Shown here: positions 42,989 to 53,143 of the stretch, in pieces | How the letters are laid out: every line of letters starts with the position of its first letter | Numbering within the stretch: position 1 is the first letter of the stretch | Assembly: GCF_024494355.1 (NCBI RefSeq) | Contig: NZ_JAKNQY010000006.1 | Coordinates: 1-64,000, forward strand | Direction of reading: 5' to 3' | Length of the DNA: 64,000 nt | From: Pseudomonas sp. Q11 | GTDB taxonomy: Bacteria > Pseudomonadota > Gammaproteobacteria > Pseudomonadales > Pseudomonadaceae | Program-made: the position numbers and the translations under genes | Notes under the pieces: model-generated | Seen by the model: the letters and a program-made list of their open reading frames with translations, nothing else | Told to the model about the DNA's origin: nothing | Databases searched by the model: none

Positions 42989-43840
42989 CTATTGGGTGCC
43001 AAACATCGCTGTCCAATAAATCCCTGCATCGCTTTTCGGGTCTACCGCATAGCCTGCGCCCAGCTCTTTGAACTGCGGGTTCATCAGATTGGCGCAATGT
43101 CCGGGGCTCGCCAGCCAGCCGTCCACCACTTTAAGGGCGGTGTCCTGTCCGGCGGCGATATTCTCGCCGATCAATTGGCCGAGGTAACCGGCCAGTTCGG
43201 CGCGGTCGCCCGGCATGCGGCTGTCGCGATCCTTATGGTCAAAGAAGTTGTTGTTGGCCATGGCGCGGGTGTGGGTCACGGCGGCCAGAGCCAGCGTCGC
43301 GTTCCAGGCCAGCGGAGTCGTGGCCGTGAAGGCTTCGGTGCCGCAGCGGCGCGGCTGGGCACGAGCACTGTTGATCAGCTTCAGCAGCTTCTGGCCTTCG
43401 GCTTGCCAGTCTCCCAGGCGCGCCGACAACAGCGGACGCGCCAACACGATTCGCCATTCGCGATCCAGGCGACTGACGCCGATATCGACGAACTGCGGGT
43501 CCAGCACCACCCGGCAGAAGCTTTCCTGCACGGCCTTCATCGCGGCTTGCGCGTCCCGTGGCCCGGACAGGCTGATGGCCTGCACATTGACCATTGGATA
43601 GGCCGTGCGCGCCAATGCCTGTTGTAGATCGCCAATGCCGTTGGCCGAAAGGATCAGCCGCGAGTCCATGGCCAACGGTGGCAGCTCCAGAGAGGCCTGA
43701 TCCGCGCAGCTTTGCGACTGGCTGCGGTAAAGGTTGATGGACTCGACCAGTTGCGTCTCTTCGGTGGCCAGGACACTGGTGGCGAAGGCCAGTCCCAGCG
43801 ACAGCCCGATAAGACGCATGACGGATGAAATGGCACGCAT
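42989..43840 (-). CDS. Secreted CAP/SCP-domain protein
   Basis: A 283-residue exported protein: signal peptide ending in VLA near residue 26, an uncharacterised N-terminal half, and a C-terminal CAP (SCP/PR-1) domain from about 150 with THTRAMANNNFFDHKDRDSR, GQLIGENIAAGQDTA and WLASPGHCANLMNPQFKELG. Function of bacterial CAP proteins is mostly unknown. Start at 43840 has AAGGGAG as ribosome site. It is a single gene. Confidence 0.87.
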   Translation of the reverse strand: MRAISSVMRLIGLSLGLAFATSVLATEETQLVESINLYRSQSQSCADQASLELPPLAMDSRLILSANGIGDLQQALARTAYPMVNVQAISLSGPRDAQAAMKAVQESFCRVVLDPQFVDIGVSRLDREWRIVLARPLLSARLGDWQAEGQKLLKLINSARAQPRRCGTEAFTATTPLAWNATLALAAVTHTRAMANNNFFDHKDRDSRMPGDRAELAGYLGQLIGENIAAGQDTALKVVDGWLASPGHCANLMNPQFKELGAGYAVDPKSDAGIYWTAMFGTQ

Positions 43841-43950
43841 GTAAATCTCCCTTGAGCGGACGGCGCCTATGATGCGCAATTTTTGCCCGGCTGGGGCAAC
43901 GGTATTCACGCTCTCTTGAAATCCCTTGCAACGGCACCGTTGGGTACCGT

Positions 43951-44139
43951 TTGGGACAATCCTCAAGTAGTGGGATCAATTTTCAGGCGAATAAGTCCAT
44001 ATCCGTCGATTTAAGGGCAAAAACGGCGAATTATCAGCTCATGTGGCGCGGCCAGGGCGCGCTGACCGATATCTGTTTTGAGGTGGATTACAACAACCTG
44101 TCCAACTTCAATCGGCACTTGCGTATCGAGATGCACTAG
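43951..44139 (+). pseudogene. Remnant of an AraC family regulator (last HTH only)
   Basis: The last about 26 codons (LTDICFEVDYNNLSNFNRHL, ending in a stop at 44137-44139) match the second helix-turn-helix of AraC regulators, normally LTDICFEVGYNNLSNFNRQF. The segment in front of it is not AraC-like and the protein stops where a further C-terminal region should follow. The rest of the gene is absent from 43841-44050. It overlaps the convergent chemoreceptor stop by 4 nt. A functional 62-residue peptide is unlikely. Confidence 0.6.
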
Positions 44140-45770
44140 ACCCTGAACTGCTTCAGCAACCCGTTCAATTGCTCACTCAGCGACTTCAGGCGGGTACTCG
44201 CCAGGCTCGATTGTTCAGCCGCCAGGGCGGTGCTGTGGGAGAGGCCGGCGGCCTGTGTCACGTTCTGGTTGATGTCTTCCACCACATGGGCCTGTTGCAG
44301 CGTGGCGCTGGCGATGGAGGCGTTCAGGCTGTTGAGATTGCGCAGGGCCTGGCCGATGGCGTTGAGGCTGGCACCTGCCAGCCCGGCTTGCTCGATGGTC
44401 AATTGCGAAGCACGGCTGCTGTCGCTGATGACTTTCACCGCCGCTTCGGAATGGTTCTGCAAGCGTTCGATCATCGCCTGGATCTCGGCGGTGGACTTTT
44501 GCGTGCGCTGGGCCAGCAACCGTACTTCGTCGGCCACCACCGCAAAGCCTCGACCTTGCTCACCGGCGCGGGCAGCTTCGATCGCAGCGTTGAGGGCCAG
44601 CAGGTTGGTTTGCTCGGCAATGGAGCGGATCACCTCCAGCACGCTGCCGATCTGGGTGCTTTCGCTGGCCAGGGTGCGGATCACTTCCACGGCCTGGTCG
44701 ATGGTCTGGGAGAGGCGATCAATCTGCTGCAAGCTGCCGTCGATATTGACCTGGCCCTGCTGGGCCTGGGATTCGGCGTCGCGCATCTCGCTGGCGGCGT
44801 GTTCGGCGTTTTTGGCGACGTCTTGCACGCCGTAGGTCACTTCGTTGATCGCGGTTGCCACCAGTTCCATCTGCTGCGATTGCTGCTGGCTGCGCTCCTG
44901 GGCCTGGGCGGCGTCGTTACCCAGTTCGTTGGACGATTGCCCCAAGGCACTGGCCGAGTCCTGCAATTGGCTGACGACTTCACGCAATTTGGCGGTAAAG
45001 GCATTGAAATGCCGGGCCAGTTGCGTCACTTCGTCGTGGCCATGGGTGTCGAGGGTGCGGGTCAGGTCGCTTTCACCGCTGGCGATGTTGGCCATGGCAT
45101 TGACCGTTTCCTGCAACGGCCGAACGATGCTGCGCACGATCAGGGTCAGGAGCAGCCCCATGAGCAGGGTAATCGCCAGGCCGATCAGCGAGGCCTTGAT
45201 CACTTGCGACTGGAACTCGGCTTGCACGTCATCCACGTACACGCCCGAACCGATGATCCAGCCCCAGGGCTCGAACAGTTTGACGTAGGAGGTTTTCGCC
45301 ACCGGCGCCTCGGCGCCCGGTTTTGGCCAGAGGTAATCCACCATGCCGGCGCCCTTGGCCTTGGCGATGGCGACCATCTCGTTGAACAGCGCAAAACCAT
45401 TCGGGTCGCGAATCGCCGAGAGGTTCTGGCCTTCGAGTTTCGGGTTGGTCGGGTGCATGACCATGACGGGCGTCAGGTCATTGATCCAGAAGTAATCACT
45501 CTGGTCATAGCGCAAGCCGCGCACCGCGCTAAGCGCCTGCTTCTGCGCGACCTCGCGGGTCAGGGTGCCAGCCGTTTCCAGGCCATGGTAATAGCTCAGC
45601 ACACCGCTGGCAGTCTGGACCACATGCTGGGTTTTCTGCACCTTGGCCTGATACAGGTCGGTGTGGATCTGCTTAAGCATGAACGCACCTAACGTGAACA
45701 ACATCACGATGGACACGACCAAGATGAGCCACAAGCGTCGGCTGATCGACACACTGCGCAAGCTATTCAT
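44136..45770 (-). CDS. Methyl-accepting chemotaxis protein with sCache domain
   Basis: A 544-residue chemoreceptor: TM1 near 12-32, periplasmic single-Cache domain (about 35-190; [20 protein letters not shown] and [17 protein letters not shown]), TM2 near 192-213, HAMP, and a signalling domain with the tip [20 protein letters not shown]. No NWETF-type tail is present. The sCache type with DYFWI often binds small carboxylic acids (as in P. putida McpP), which is an inference here. Confidence 0.92.
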   Translation of the reverse strand: MNSLRSVSISRRLWLILVVSIVMLFTLGAFMLKQIHTDLYQAKVQKTQHVVQTASGVLSYYHGLETAGTLTREVAQKQALSAVRGLRYDQSDYFWINDLTPVMVMHPTNPKLEGQNLSAIRDPNGFALFNEMVAIAKAKGAGMVDYLWPKPGAEAPVAKTSYVKLFEPWGWIIGSGVYVDDVQAEFQSQVIKASLIGLAITLLMGLLLTLIVRSIVRPLQETVNAMANIASGESDLTRTLDTHGHDEVTQLARHFNAFTAKLREVVSQLQDSASALGQSSNELGNDAAQAQERSQQQSQQMELVATAINEVTYGVQDVAKNAEHAASEMRDAESQAQQGQVNIDGSLQQIDRLSQTIDQAVEVIRTLASESTQIGSVLEVIRSIAEQTNLLALNAAIEAARAGEQGRGFAVVADEVRLLAQRTQKSTAEIQAMIERLQNHSEAAVKVISDSSRASQLTIEQAGLAGASLNAIGQALRNLNSLNASIASATLQQAHVVEDINQNVTQAAGLSHSTALAAEQSSLASTRLKSLSEQLNGLLKQFRV

Positions 45771-46040
45771 ACGCTGTCACTCCGGTTTCTTATTCTTGTC
45801 ATCTACGTTCGCCTGAACCTGGGCGTCCGGCAGGTACGCCTGACTGCCTGGGTCATAACGCGGCAGCGTTATTAAGGCTTGTCTGATAGGATTTCGGCCC
45901 CGCGGCGCAAAACCTGAGCCTGTTCCGGTTTTTTCATTGGTTTTTTTGAGAAATCGCAGTCACCGTGCGCCTGCTGTTTACACCTGCATAACGCTTAAAT
46001 TTTGATGAGACGTGCACCAGCATAGTCTTTTGGGGGATGA

Positions 46041-46871
46041 ATGGATTTGTGGACCGCCTTTCAGGCACTGATTCTTGGCGTGGTAGAAGGCTTGACGGAG
46101 TTTCTGCCGATCTCCAGCACGGGGCACCAGATCATTGTCGCGGACTTGCTCGAGTTCGGCGGCGAGCGCTCGATGGCGTTCAACATCATTATCCAGCTCG
46201 GGGCGATCCTGGCGGTGGTGTGGGAGTTTCGGCGCAAGATCTTCGACGTGGTGCTGGGCTTGCCCACCCAACCCAACGCTCGTCGCTTTACGGCCAACCT
46301 GCTGATTGCCTTCATGCCCGCTGTGGTATTGGGCGTGCTGTTTGCAGACCTGATCCACGAATACCTGTTCAACCCGATCACGGTGGCCACGGCGTTGGTG
46401 GTGGGCGGTTTCGTGATGCTCTGGGCCGAGAAGCGCGAGCATAGGGTGCACGCCGAAACGGTAGACGACATCACCTGGAAGGATGCGCTGAAAGTCGGCT
46501 TCGCCCAGTGCCTTGCGATGATTCCCGGCACCTCCCGCTCCGGTTCGACCATCATCGGCGGCTTGCTGTTCGGGCTGTCGCGCAAGACCGCGACCGAGTT
46601 TTCGTTCTTCCTGGCGATGCCCACAATGGTCGGCGCAGCTGTCTACTCGGGGTATAAATATCGCGATCTGTTCGTGCCGGCGGATTTTCCAGTGTTCGCC
46701 ATCGGCTTCGTCACGGCGTTCATTTTCGCCATGATCGCGGTCAGGGGCTTGTTGCTGTTCATCGCCAGCCACAGCTACGCAGTATTCGCCTGGTACCGGA
46801 TCGCTTTCGGCCTGTTGATCCTGGCAACGTGGCAGTTCGGTTGGGTGGACTGGACGGCGGCCCAGCCATGA
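46041..46871 (+). CDS. uppP: Undecaprenyl-diphosphatase (BacA type)
   Basis: A 276-residue membrane enzyme that recycles the undecaprenyl carrier for peptidoglycan and O-antigen synthesis. Catalytic motifs are intact: [15 protein letters not shown] at 15-29 and [20 protein letters not shown] near 161-180. The start [17 protein letters not shown] is standard; the gene is full length. Confidence 0.95.
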   Translation: MDLWTAFQALILGVVEGLTEFLPISSTGHQIIVADLLEFGGERSMAFNIIIQLGAILAVVWEFRRKIFDVVLGLPTQPNARRFTANLLIAFMPAVVLGVLFADLIHEYLFNPITVATALVVGGFVMLWAEKREHRVHAETVDDITWKDALKVGFAQCLAMIPGTSRSGSTIIGGLLFGLSRKTATEFSFFLAMPTMVGAAVYSGYKYRDLFVPADFPVFAIGFVTAFIFAMIAVRGLLLFIASHSYAVFAWYRIAFGLLILATWQFGWVDWTAAQP

Positions 46872-46883
46872 ACCGCCCAGGCC

Positions 46884-47279
46884 GTGAGCCAGGCAGCGCA
46901 GTGCAGAGCTTGCGGCTCAAACTCGTGGTATTTTGCGCTGGTGTGCGCCTTGCCGTTGTTTGGGTCGCTTTTGCTCGGGTTGCGCGCAGAATCCTGGGTG
47001 CCCCTGACGGCCTACGGCCTCGTCAGCATGGTGGCGTTTCTGTTGTACTGGAGCGACAAGCGCAAGGCCCGCGCTGACGCCTGGCGCACCCCGGAAAACG
47101 TATTGCATGCCGTGGAGCTGGCCGGTGGCTGGCCCGGGGCGTTGCTGGCCCAGCAAGTGTTTCGCCACAAGACCCGCAAGGTGTCGTTTCAGGTGGTGTT
47201 CTGGTTCATTGTGTTGCTGCATCAGGTGTTCTGGATCGACCAGTTATTCCTGGGCAGGCAACTGCTGACGCTTTTCTGA
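46884..47279 (+). CDS. DUF1294 membrane protein
   Basis: A 131-residue protein with three to four membrane helices and the DUF1294 core FLLYWSDKRKARADAWRTPE, ELAGGWPGALLAQQVFRHKT, KVSFQVVFW. Function unknown. Only a GTG at 46884 gives an open start in this frame, 12 bp after the uppP stop, so the two are probably co-transcribed. Some family members carry an N-terminal cold-shock domain; this one does not. Confidence 0.82.
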   Translation: MSQAAQCRACGSNSWYFALVCALPLFGSLLLGLRAESWVPLTAYGLVSMVAFLLYWSDKRKARADAWRTPENVLHAVELAGGWPGALLAQQVFRHKTRKVSFQVVFWFIVLLHQVFWIDQLFLGRQLLTLF

Positions 47280-47282
47280 GCG

Positions 47283-47636
47283 TCACGACAGTAGCAAACC
47301 CACCTGGGTGCGCTTGGGCAGCTTGCTCACCACCAGTTGGTGGGAACGCTGCAGCAGGCCACGCAGCTCATCGGCGCCCAGCGGGTAGGGCGTCTGCATA
47401 ATGACCCACTGGGCCCGCGCCAGATAGGGCGCCGGGTGAATCCCGGGGCGGTCGCAATGCCCCAGGAACAGGTCCTTGTCGACCTTGAACGCCAGTGATT
47501 CGCCCCGCAGGTTCTGCAGGGCGAACATCTTGTTGCCGGCAATGGAAAACACCCGCACACCGCCCCATTTGTAGTCCTCCCTGGCGCCAGGCAGTCCCAG
47601 GCAAAACCGCGCGACATCCTCTTCGCTCAAACTCAT
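47283..47636 (-). CDS. MmcQ/YjbR family protein
   Basis: A 117-residue protein of the MmcQ/YjbR family (double-wing fold): FCLGLPGAREDYKWGGVRVF, AFKVDKDLFLGHCD, and the C-terminal HQLVVSKLPKRTQ. A DNA-binding role has been suggested from structure only. It overlaps the end of the LysR gene start-wise by 4 nt, so it is likely co-transcribed with it. Confidence 0.88.
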   Translation of the reverse strand: MSLSEEDVARFCLGLPGAREDYKWGGVRVFSIAGNKMFALQNLRGESLAFKVDKDLFLGHCDRPGIHPAPYLARAQWVIMQTPYPLGADELRGLLQRSHQLVVSKLPKRTQVGLLLS

Positions 47637-48541
47637 ATTTTCCTATCCCCACAACCATCGAATGCTTCTACCAAGTGGTCGATCCACGCGCGCACCGCTG
47701 GCAGCATGCCGCGTCGATGCGGGTAGACTGCCTGCAGCCAGCCGTCCGGCAGCGACCATTCGGGCAACAACTCCAGCAGTGTGCCGTCCTGCAGTTCCTC
47801 CTCGCAATACATGCTCGGCAATAAGGTAAAACCCAGGCCGGCGAGGGCGCAGGCGCGACGGACAATGAAGTCGTCGATGCCCAGCCGGGCTTCCAGGGCC
47901 AGTTCGACGGGTTCTGCGTTGGCCTTGAGCAGACGCAGGTGCACCAGGCGATCGGCGTCCAGCGCCCCGAGTACCGGCAACTGCTTGAGATCCTCCGGGG
48001 CATTGATCTGCCGTCCTTCGACGAACGCCGGGCTGGCGACCATTATCAGCCGCGCCTGACGCAGCCGTCGGGTCATCAGCAGCGGGTCTTCGTCCCCCAG
48101 GTCGCGTACGCGCAATGCCACATCGATGCCTTCGCTCACCAGGTCTACCCGCCGATTGACCAGCATCATTTCCAGCTGCACTTGAGGGAATTTTTCCAGG
48201 AAACTGGCGATCACCCCTCCCAGCATCTGATGAGCCAGGCCCACTGGACTGGAAACCCGCAGGCGCCCGCGCGGCTCAGTGGACATGCTCGCCACGGCTT
48301 CATCGGCCATCTCGGCTTCCAGCAGCATGGCTTGGCAATGGCGCAGATAACGCTCGCCAACGGCCGTGAGATTCAACTGGCGGGTGGTACGTTGCAACAG
48401 TCGGGCGTTAAGGCGCTCTTCCAGTTCAGCGATACGCCGTGACAGCCGCGATTTGGGAATACCCAACAGGCGTCCGGCCGCGGCGAAACCACCGGCTTCG
48501 ACGACTTTGGCGAAGTAGTACAGATCATTGAGGTCTTGCAT
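47633..48541 (-). CDS. LysR-type regulator divergent from azoreductase
   Basis: A 302-residue LysR protein of the DLNDLYYFAKVVEAGGFAAA type (NodD/AaeR-like), with HTH GRLLGIPKSRLSRRIAELEE and an effector domain. It is divergent from azoR with 129 bp between starts; LysR-azoR pairs are common and imply quinone or azo-compound control. Confidence 0.9.
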   Translation of the reverse strand: MQDLNDLYYFAKVVEAGGFAAAGRLLGIPKSRLSRRIAELEERLNARLLQRTTRQLNLTAVGERYLRHCQAMLLEAEMADEAVASMSTEPRGRLRVSSPVGLAHQMLGGVIASFLEKFPQVQLEMMLVNRRVDLVSEGIDVALRVRDLGDEDPLLMTRRLRQARLIMVASPAFVEGRQINAPEDLKQLPVLGALDADRLVHLRLLKANAEPVELALEARLGIDDFIVRRACALAGLGFTLLPSMYCEEELQDGTLLELLPEWSLPDGWLQAVYPHRRGMLPAVRAWIDHLVEAFDGCGDRKI

Positions 48542-48670
48542 ATTGAGTTCTATTGTCCTGTCAGTGGAACGAACTATCGCATTAATGCTGACTTATCGGC
48601 TATTGGTTTCACCGATAGGATTGTCCTCAATTGATCGCCTGGTCGCGATCCTCACTTGGAGAGCACATAC

Positions 48671-49279
48671 ATGAAACTGTTGCACATCGATTCGAGCATC
48701 CTGGGCGACAATTCCGCTTCCCGCCAATTGAGCCGTGAAGTGGTTGAAGCCTGGAAAGCTGCCGAGCCGGGCATCACCGTCACTTACCGTGACTTGGCCG
48801 CCGACGCCATCAGCCACTTTTCAGCCCAGACGCTGGTCGCTGCCGGCACCAGTGCTGAATTGCGCGACGCAGCCTTGAAATACGAAGCTGACCTCAGCGC
48901 TGAAACAATGGCAGAGTTCCTGGCGGCGGATGCGCTGGTCATTGCCGCGCCCATGTACAACTTCACTATCCCGACCCAGCTCAAGGCCTGGATTGACCGC
49001 ATTGCCGTTGCTGGCCAGACATTCCGCTACGGCGATTCAGGCTATGAAGGTTTGTGTGGTGGCAAGAAGCTGGTGATCGTTTCCACGGCTGGCGGGTTGC
49101 ATGCCGGCAAGCCGAGTGGCGTGGGTCATGAAGACTATCTGACATTCATGTTCGGCTTCCTGGGCATTAGCGACATCGAAATCGTTCGTGCCGAAGGGCT
49201 GAACAAGGGGGATGACTTGCACACCAAGGGCATGCGCGAAGCCAAGTCGAAAATCAGCCAGCAATTCGTCGCTGCATAA
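48671..49279 (+). CDS. azoR: FMN-dependent NADH-azoreductase
   Basis: A 202-residue flavodoxin-like enzyme that reduces quinones and azo compounds. Motifs: LLHIDSSILGDNSASRQLS (FMN phosphate loop), APMYNFTIPTQLKAWIDRIA and STAGGLHAG. Start at 48671 has GGAGAG 9 nt upstream; a start 15 nt earlier overlaps that site. Full length for the family. LysR control is likely. Confidence 0.93.
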   Translation: MKLLHIDSSILGDNSASRQLSREVVEAWKAAEPGITVTYRDLAADAISHFSAQTLVAAGTSAELRDAALKYEADLSAETMAEFLAADALVIAAPMYNFTIPTQLKAWIDRIAVAGQTFRYGDSGYEGLCGGKKLVIVSTAGGLHAGKPSGVGHEDYLTFMFGFLGISDIEIVRAEGLNKGDDLHTKGMREAKSKISQQFVAA

Positions 49280-49317
49280 GGCTTGTGTAAAAGCACTACG
49301 CTCTGCGGGTAACCTCC

Positions 49318-49370
49318 GAAAAGCCCTGTATTCTCGTCGTCATTGGATGGCTGGAGTGCGGGGCTTTCTT
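49318..49370 (+). terminator. Possible terminator after azoR
   Basis: AAAGCCC (49320-49326) can pair with GGGCTTT (49361-49367), followed by CTT. The loop is long (34 nt), so the fit is only moderate. It lies 40 bp after the azoR stop, where a terminator is expected. Confidence 0.4.
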
Positions 49371-49446
49371 GCTCGCGAAGGCGATGTGTCAGTTTGTGGT
49401 GATGTTGGATGTGCCGGCCTCATCGCGAGCAGGCTCGCTCCCACAG
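49371..49446. repeat. REP elements after azoR
   Basis: A partial core GCTCGCGA at 49371-49378 and a full element TCGCGAGCAGGCTCGCTCCC at 49423-49442 lie in the 300-bp gap between azoR and the convergent MFS gene. Nothing else was recognised in this gap. Confidence 0.7.
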
Positions 49447-49581
49447 GGTTTTGCGGTGTACATGGATTTTGTGTCTGCTGAAGATCCTAAGCCGCCATTA
49501 CCTGAATAACGGATATACACACAAGAACAAGTAAATACCGGGCCTTCTCAAAACAAAAAACGGCAGTGAACAGCATTACGA

Positions 49582-50775
49582 TCAATAAGGCACGTTTGTG
49601 GCCCGGCGACGCAGCAACAAGGTCAAACCCAGTCCGCTGACCGACAGCAACGCGGCAAAGAAGAAGATCGACGAATAACCCAGGTTCAATGCCACCGCGC
49701 CCATCAGCGGACCGGCAATCGCCAGCGCCAGGTCGAAGAACACCGCGTAGGCACTCAGTCCTGCGCCACGACTGGTATTCGGCACTTGCTTGATGGCCTC
49801 CACGCCCAGCGCCGGATACACCAGCGACAGCCCGAAGCCGGCCAGCCCGGCACCGACCAGGGCGAACGGGGTGGACGGCGCCAGCCACAGCAATACCAGC
49901 CCGAGGGTTTCGATGCTCATGCAGGCAATGGCCGAGTTGAAGCCACCGAAGCGGGCAATGCTGGAAATGAACACTAATCGCGCGAGGATGAAGCAGATGC
50001 CAAACACCGTCAGGCACCACGCCGCGCCCGTCCAGCCACGACTGACATAAAACAACGTGATGAACGTGGTGAGCGTACCGTAGCCGATCGAGGCCAGGCA
50101 CAGGCTCGTGCCGTACGGTGCAATACGCCCGAATACCGCCCAAAAAGGCAGGCGCTCGCCGCGAATGACCGGCACCGACGGCTTGTTGCGTATCAACAGC
50201 AGCGCCGCACCGGCCAGCAGCGACAAGACGATACCCAGGCTGACAAAGCCCAGCTCACCGACCATCACCACCCCCAGCGGCGCGCCGATGGCAATGGCCC
50301 CATAAGAGGCAATGCCGTTCCATGAGATCGAGCGGGCCGTGTGTTCAACACCCACCTGGCCCATGCACCAACTGATGGTACCCACGCCGATCAGGCCCTG
50401 GGCCACCCCGAGCAGCAAACGTCCGGCGATCAGGATCAACAGGCTCAGTAGTGGAAAGCTTTGCAGCAGCGTCGAGAGCAATGTCAGCAAACCACTGAGG
50501 ACGATCCCGGACAGCCCATAAACGATCGCTCGCTTGGTGCCGACGCTATCCGATAGCCGCCCGGCCATGGGTCGACTGAGCAGCGTCGCCAGATACTGGG
50601 AACCGATGGTCAGCCCGGCCACCACCGCACTGAAGCCCAACTGTTCATGGACATACCCCGGCAACACGGCAATCGGCAGGCCGATGCAGAGGAAGGCGAT
50701 AAAGGTATAAAAAACGATGGAGATGATCTGCCAGGTGATCGACAGGGAACTGGGGGCGGGTGGCGGCGTTGGCAT
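49582..50775 (-). CDS. MFS transporter (YhhS/arabinose-efflux-like)
   Basis: A 397-residue major facilitator with about twelve helices: FAVL-type start IISIVFYTFIAFLCIGLPIA, and RPMAGRLSDSVGTKRAIVYG as loop 2-3 motif. It belongs to the DHA1-like efflux permeases (YhhS group); cargo unknown. ATG at 50775; the frame to 51062 runs into REP sequence and is not used. Monocistronic. Confidence 0.87.
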   Translation of the reverse strand: MPTPPPAPSSLSITWQIISIVFYTFIAFLCIGLPIAVLPGYVHEQLGFSAVVAGLTIGSQYLATLLSRPMAGRLSDSVGTKRAIVYGLSGIVLSGLLTLLSTLLQSFPLLSLLILIAGRLLLGVAQGLIGVGTISWCMGQVGVEHTARSISWNGIASYGAIAIGAPLGVVMVGELGFVSLGIVLSLLAGAALLLIRNKPSVPVIRGERLPFWAVFGRIAPYGTSLCLASIGYGTLTTFITLFYVSRGWTGAAWCLTVFGICFILARLVFISSIARFGGFNSAIACMSIETLGLVLLWLAPSTPFALVGAGLAGFGLSLVYPALGVEAIKQVPNTSRGAGLSAYAVFFDLALAIAGPLMGAVALNLGYSSIFFFAALLSVSGLGLTLLLRRRATNVPY

Positions 50776-50881
50776 GGGGCTCGTTCGCGGGCGGCGGTTA
50801 AGAGAGCTTCATCATGGCGTGCGGCGGGAATAAAAGAAAGCAGGCTAACGGTTTGCCCGGGTGGTAATGGCGCGGACGCTA

Positions 50882-51036
50882 TCGCGAGCAGGCTCGCTCC
50901 CACATTTTGATCTGCGGCGACCGGCGATATTCGGTCCGCAGCCCCCCTGTGGGAGCGGACTTGCTCGCGAAAGCGGTGTTCAGCTTGCAGAGATGTTGAC
51001 TGTGCCGCCGCCTTCGCGAGCAAGCCCGCTCCCACA
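50882..51036. repeat. Cluster of three REP elements
   Basis: Three copies of the GTGGGAGCG(G/A)GCTTGCTCGCGA family in alternating orientation: 50882-50904, 50948-50971 and 51013-51036. They fill the gap between the MFS gene start and the ybiT end and cannot code. Confidence 0.85.
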
Positions 51037-51082
51037 AGGGGCAGATGCAGGATTGCTCCCACAGGTCTTACCCTCGGAAACT

Positions 51083-51113
51083 AAAAAGCCCTGTCACAAC
51101 GGACAGGGCTTTT
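51083..51113. terminator. Bidirectional rho-independent terminator after ybiT
   Basis: A perfect 8-bp stem GCCCTGTC / GACAGGGC with a 6-nt loop, flanked by five A on the left and four T on the right, so it works on both strands. It lies 37 bp past the ybiT stop (minus strand). Confidence 0.85.
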
Positions 51114-51149
51114 CACTTGCAGCTTGAAGCTTACAACTCATGGCTGCTC

Positions 51150-52739
51150 TTAAAACAACACACCCTGGCTACGCAGGTAATCGTCATAGGTGCCGCTGAA
51201 GTCGATCACGCCGTCGGCGCTCAACTCGATGATGCGCGTGGCCAGGGACGATACGAACTCTCGGTCGTGGCTGACGAAGATCAGCGTGCCCGGGTAGTTT
51301 TCCAGCGCCAGGTTCAACGCCTCGATGGACTCCATGTCCAAGTGGTTGGTCGGTTCGTCCATCACCAGCACGTTGGGCTTTTGCAGGATCAGCTTGCCGA
51401 ACAGCATGCGACCCTGTTCACCACCGGAAATGACCTTGACCGACTTGAGGATCTCGTCGTTGGAAAACAGCATGCGACCCAAGGTGCCACGAACCAGTTG
51501 TTCGCCGCCCTGGGTCCATTGGCCCATCCAGTCGAACAGGTTGACGTCGTCTTCGAAGTCGTGGGCGTGGTCCTGGGCGTAGTAGCCCAGCTCCGCGGCG
51601 TCGGTCCATTTCACGGTCCCGGCGTCCGGTTCCAGTTCATTGACCAGGGTGCGCAGCAAGGTGGTCTTGCCGATGCCGTTCGGACCAATGATCGCCACGC
51701 GCTCGCCGGCTTCGACGGTGAAGCTGAAGTCCTTGAACAACGGCTTGCCATCAAAGCCTTTGGCCATGCGCTCGACAATGACCGCCTGGCGGTGCAGCTT
51801 TTTGGTCTGTTCGAAGCGAATGAACGGGCTGACCCGGCTCGATGGCTTGACCTCGGCCAACTGGATCTTGTCGATCTGCTTGGCGCGGGAGGTGGCTTGC
51901 TTGGCTTTCGAGGCGTTGGCCGAGAAGCGGCTGACGAACGATTGCAGTTCGGAAATCTGTGCTTTCTTCTTGGCGTTGTCCGACAGCAATTGCTCGCGGG
52001 ACTGGGTCGCCACGGTCATGTACTCGTCGTAGTTGCCGGGGAACAGGCGCAGCTCGCCGTAGTCCAGGTCAGCCATGTGAGTGCAGACACTGTTCAGGAA
52101 GTGACGGTCGTGGGAGATGATGATCATCAGGCTCGAACGCTGGGTCAGCACGTTTTCCAGCCAGCGGATGGTGTTGATATCCAGGTGGTTGGTCGGTTCG
52201 TCCAACAGCAGCACTTCCGGGTCGGAGAACAGCGCCTGGGCTAGCAATACCCGCAGTTTCCAGCCGGGCGACACTTCGCTCATCGGGCCGAAATGCTGCT
52301 CGATGCCAATCCCCAGGCCCAACAGCAATTCACCGGCACGGGACTCGGCGGTGTAGCCGTCCATCTCGGCGAATTCGGTTTCCAGTTCCGCCACGGCCAT
52401 GCCGTCTTCTTCGGTCATTTCCGGCAGCGAATAGATGCGGTCGCGTTCGGCCTTGACCTTCCACAGCTCTTCGTGGCCCATGATCACGGTGTCGATCACG
52501 GTGAATTCTTCGTAGGCGAACTGGTCCTGGCGCAGTTTACCCAGACGCACGTTCGGCTCGAGCATGACCTGACCGCCAGATGGCTCAAGGTCACCGCCGA
52601 GGATCTTCATGAAGGTCGACTTGCCGCAACCGTTGGCGCCGATCAGACCGTAGCGGTTGCCCGAGCCGAACTTGACAGAGACGTTTTCGAACAGTGGCTT
52701 GGCGCCGAACTGCATCGTGATGTTAGCTGTAGAGATCAA
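51150..52739 (-). CDS. ybiT: ABC-F family ATPase YbiT
   Basis: A 529-residue soluble twin-ATPase that matches E. coli YbiT (530 residues) throughout. It has two Walker A motifs (GANGCGKST near 34 and GPNGIGKTT), two [21 protein letters not shown]alker B motifs, and a second signature SGGEQGR; the first signature is the degenerate VSPGWKLR also seen in the family. ABC-F proteins act on the ribosome. The linker (about 240-320) is full length. Standard start [12 protein letters not shown]. Confidence 0.94.
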   Translation of the reverse strand: MISTANITMQFGAKPLFENVSVKFGSGNRYGLIGANGCGKSTFMKILGGDLEPSGGQVMLEPNVRLGKLRQDQFAYEEFTVIDTVIMGHEELWKVKAERDRIYSLPEMTEEDGMAVAELETEFAEMDGYTAESRAGELLLGLGIGIEQHFGPMSEVSPGWKLRVLLAQALFSDPEVLLLDEPTNHLDINTIRWLENVLTQRSSLMIIISHDRHFLNSVCTHMADLDYGELRLFPGNYDEYMTVATQSREQLLSDNAKKKAQISELQSFVSRFSANASKAKQATSRAKQIDKIQLAEVKPSSRVSPFIRFEQTKKLHRQAVIVERMAKGFDGKPLFKDFSFTVEAGERVAIIGPNGIGKTTLLRTLVNELEPDAGTVKWTDAAELGYYAQDHAHDFEDDVNLFDWMGQWTQGGEQLVRGTLGRMLFSNDEILKSVKVISGGEQGRMLFGKLILQKPNVLVMDEPTNHLDMESIEALNLALENYPGTLIFVSHDREFVSSLATRIIELSADGVIDFSGTYDDYLRSQGVLF

Positions 52740-53143
52740 AGGTTTATCCTGCGGAACATTCAGAGTAGCTAAGGGTGCGGCAGTACCTGTTCAGTACCTG
52801 TTTGCGCAGGTCCCGACCGCGCAAAAGCTTCGCGGTCGCAAGCGCAAGGGTCCATCCGGCATAAGAGGACAGCAGCATACGAAGCGCCTGACCCAAATAG
52901 ACGTACGCCGAAGCCGGAATCCGGTATCGGCCAAAAAAGGGGGCGCGTAATGTTTGGCGGCAATTGTACTGATCTGGCCGCGTTAACGATAGGGTGTAAC
53001 CCAGGCAAGACAGTTTTTCACAACTCAGGGATAACCTTCTGTTACGAGTTGTGGCTAAATTGCCGTCTCACTTACGCCATTCCCCACACTGTTCGGCTGT
53101 GCGGGAAGTGGCAGCCTGTCCACTTTTGATGTGTGCGGATACT
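52740..53143. other. Divergent intergenic region, ybiT / lpxO
   Basis: This 404-bp gap contains a tandem 11-bp direct repeat CAGTACCTGTT at 52781-52791 and 52792-52802, and a 7-bp stem GACCGCG/CGCGGTC with 9-nt loop at 52815-52837. Short frames through it do not look like proteins. Promoters for both flanking genes must lie here, but none is clear. Confidence 0.5.
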
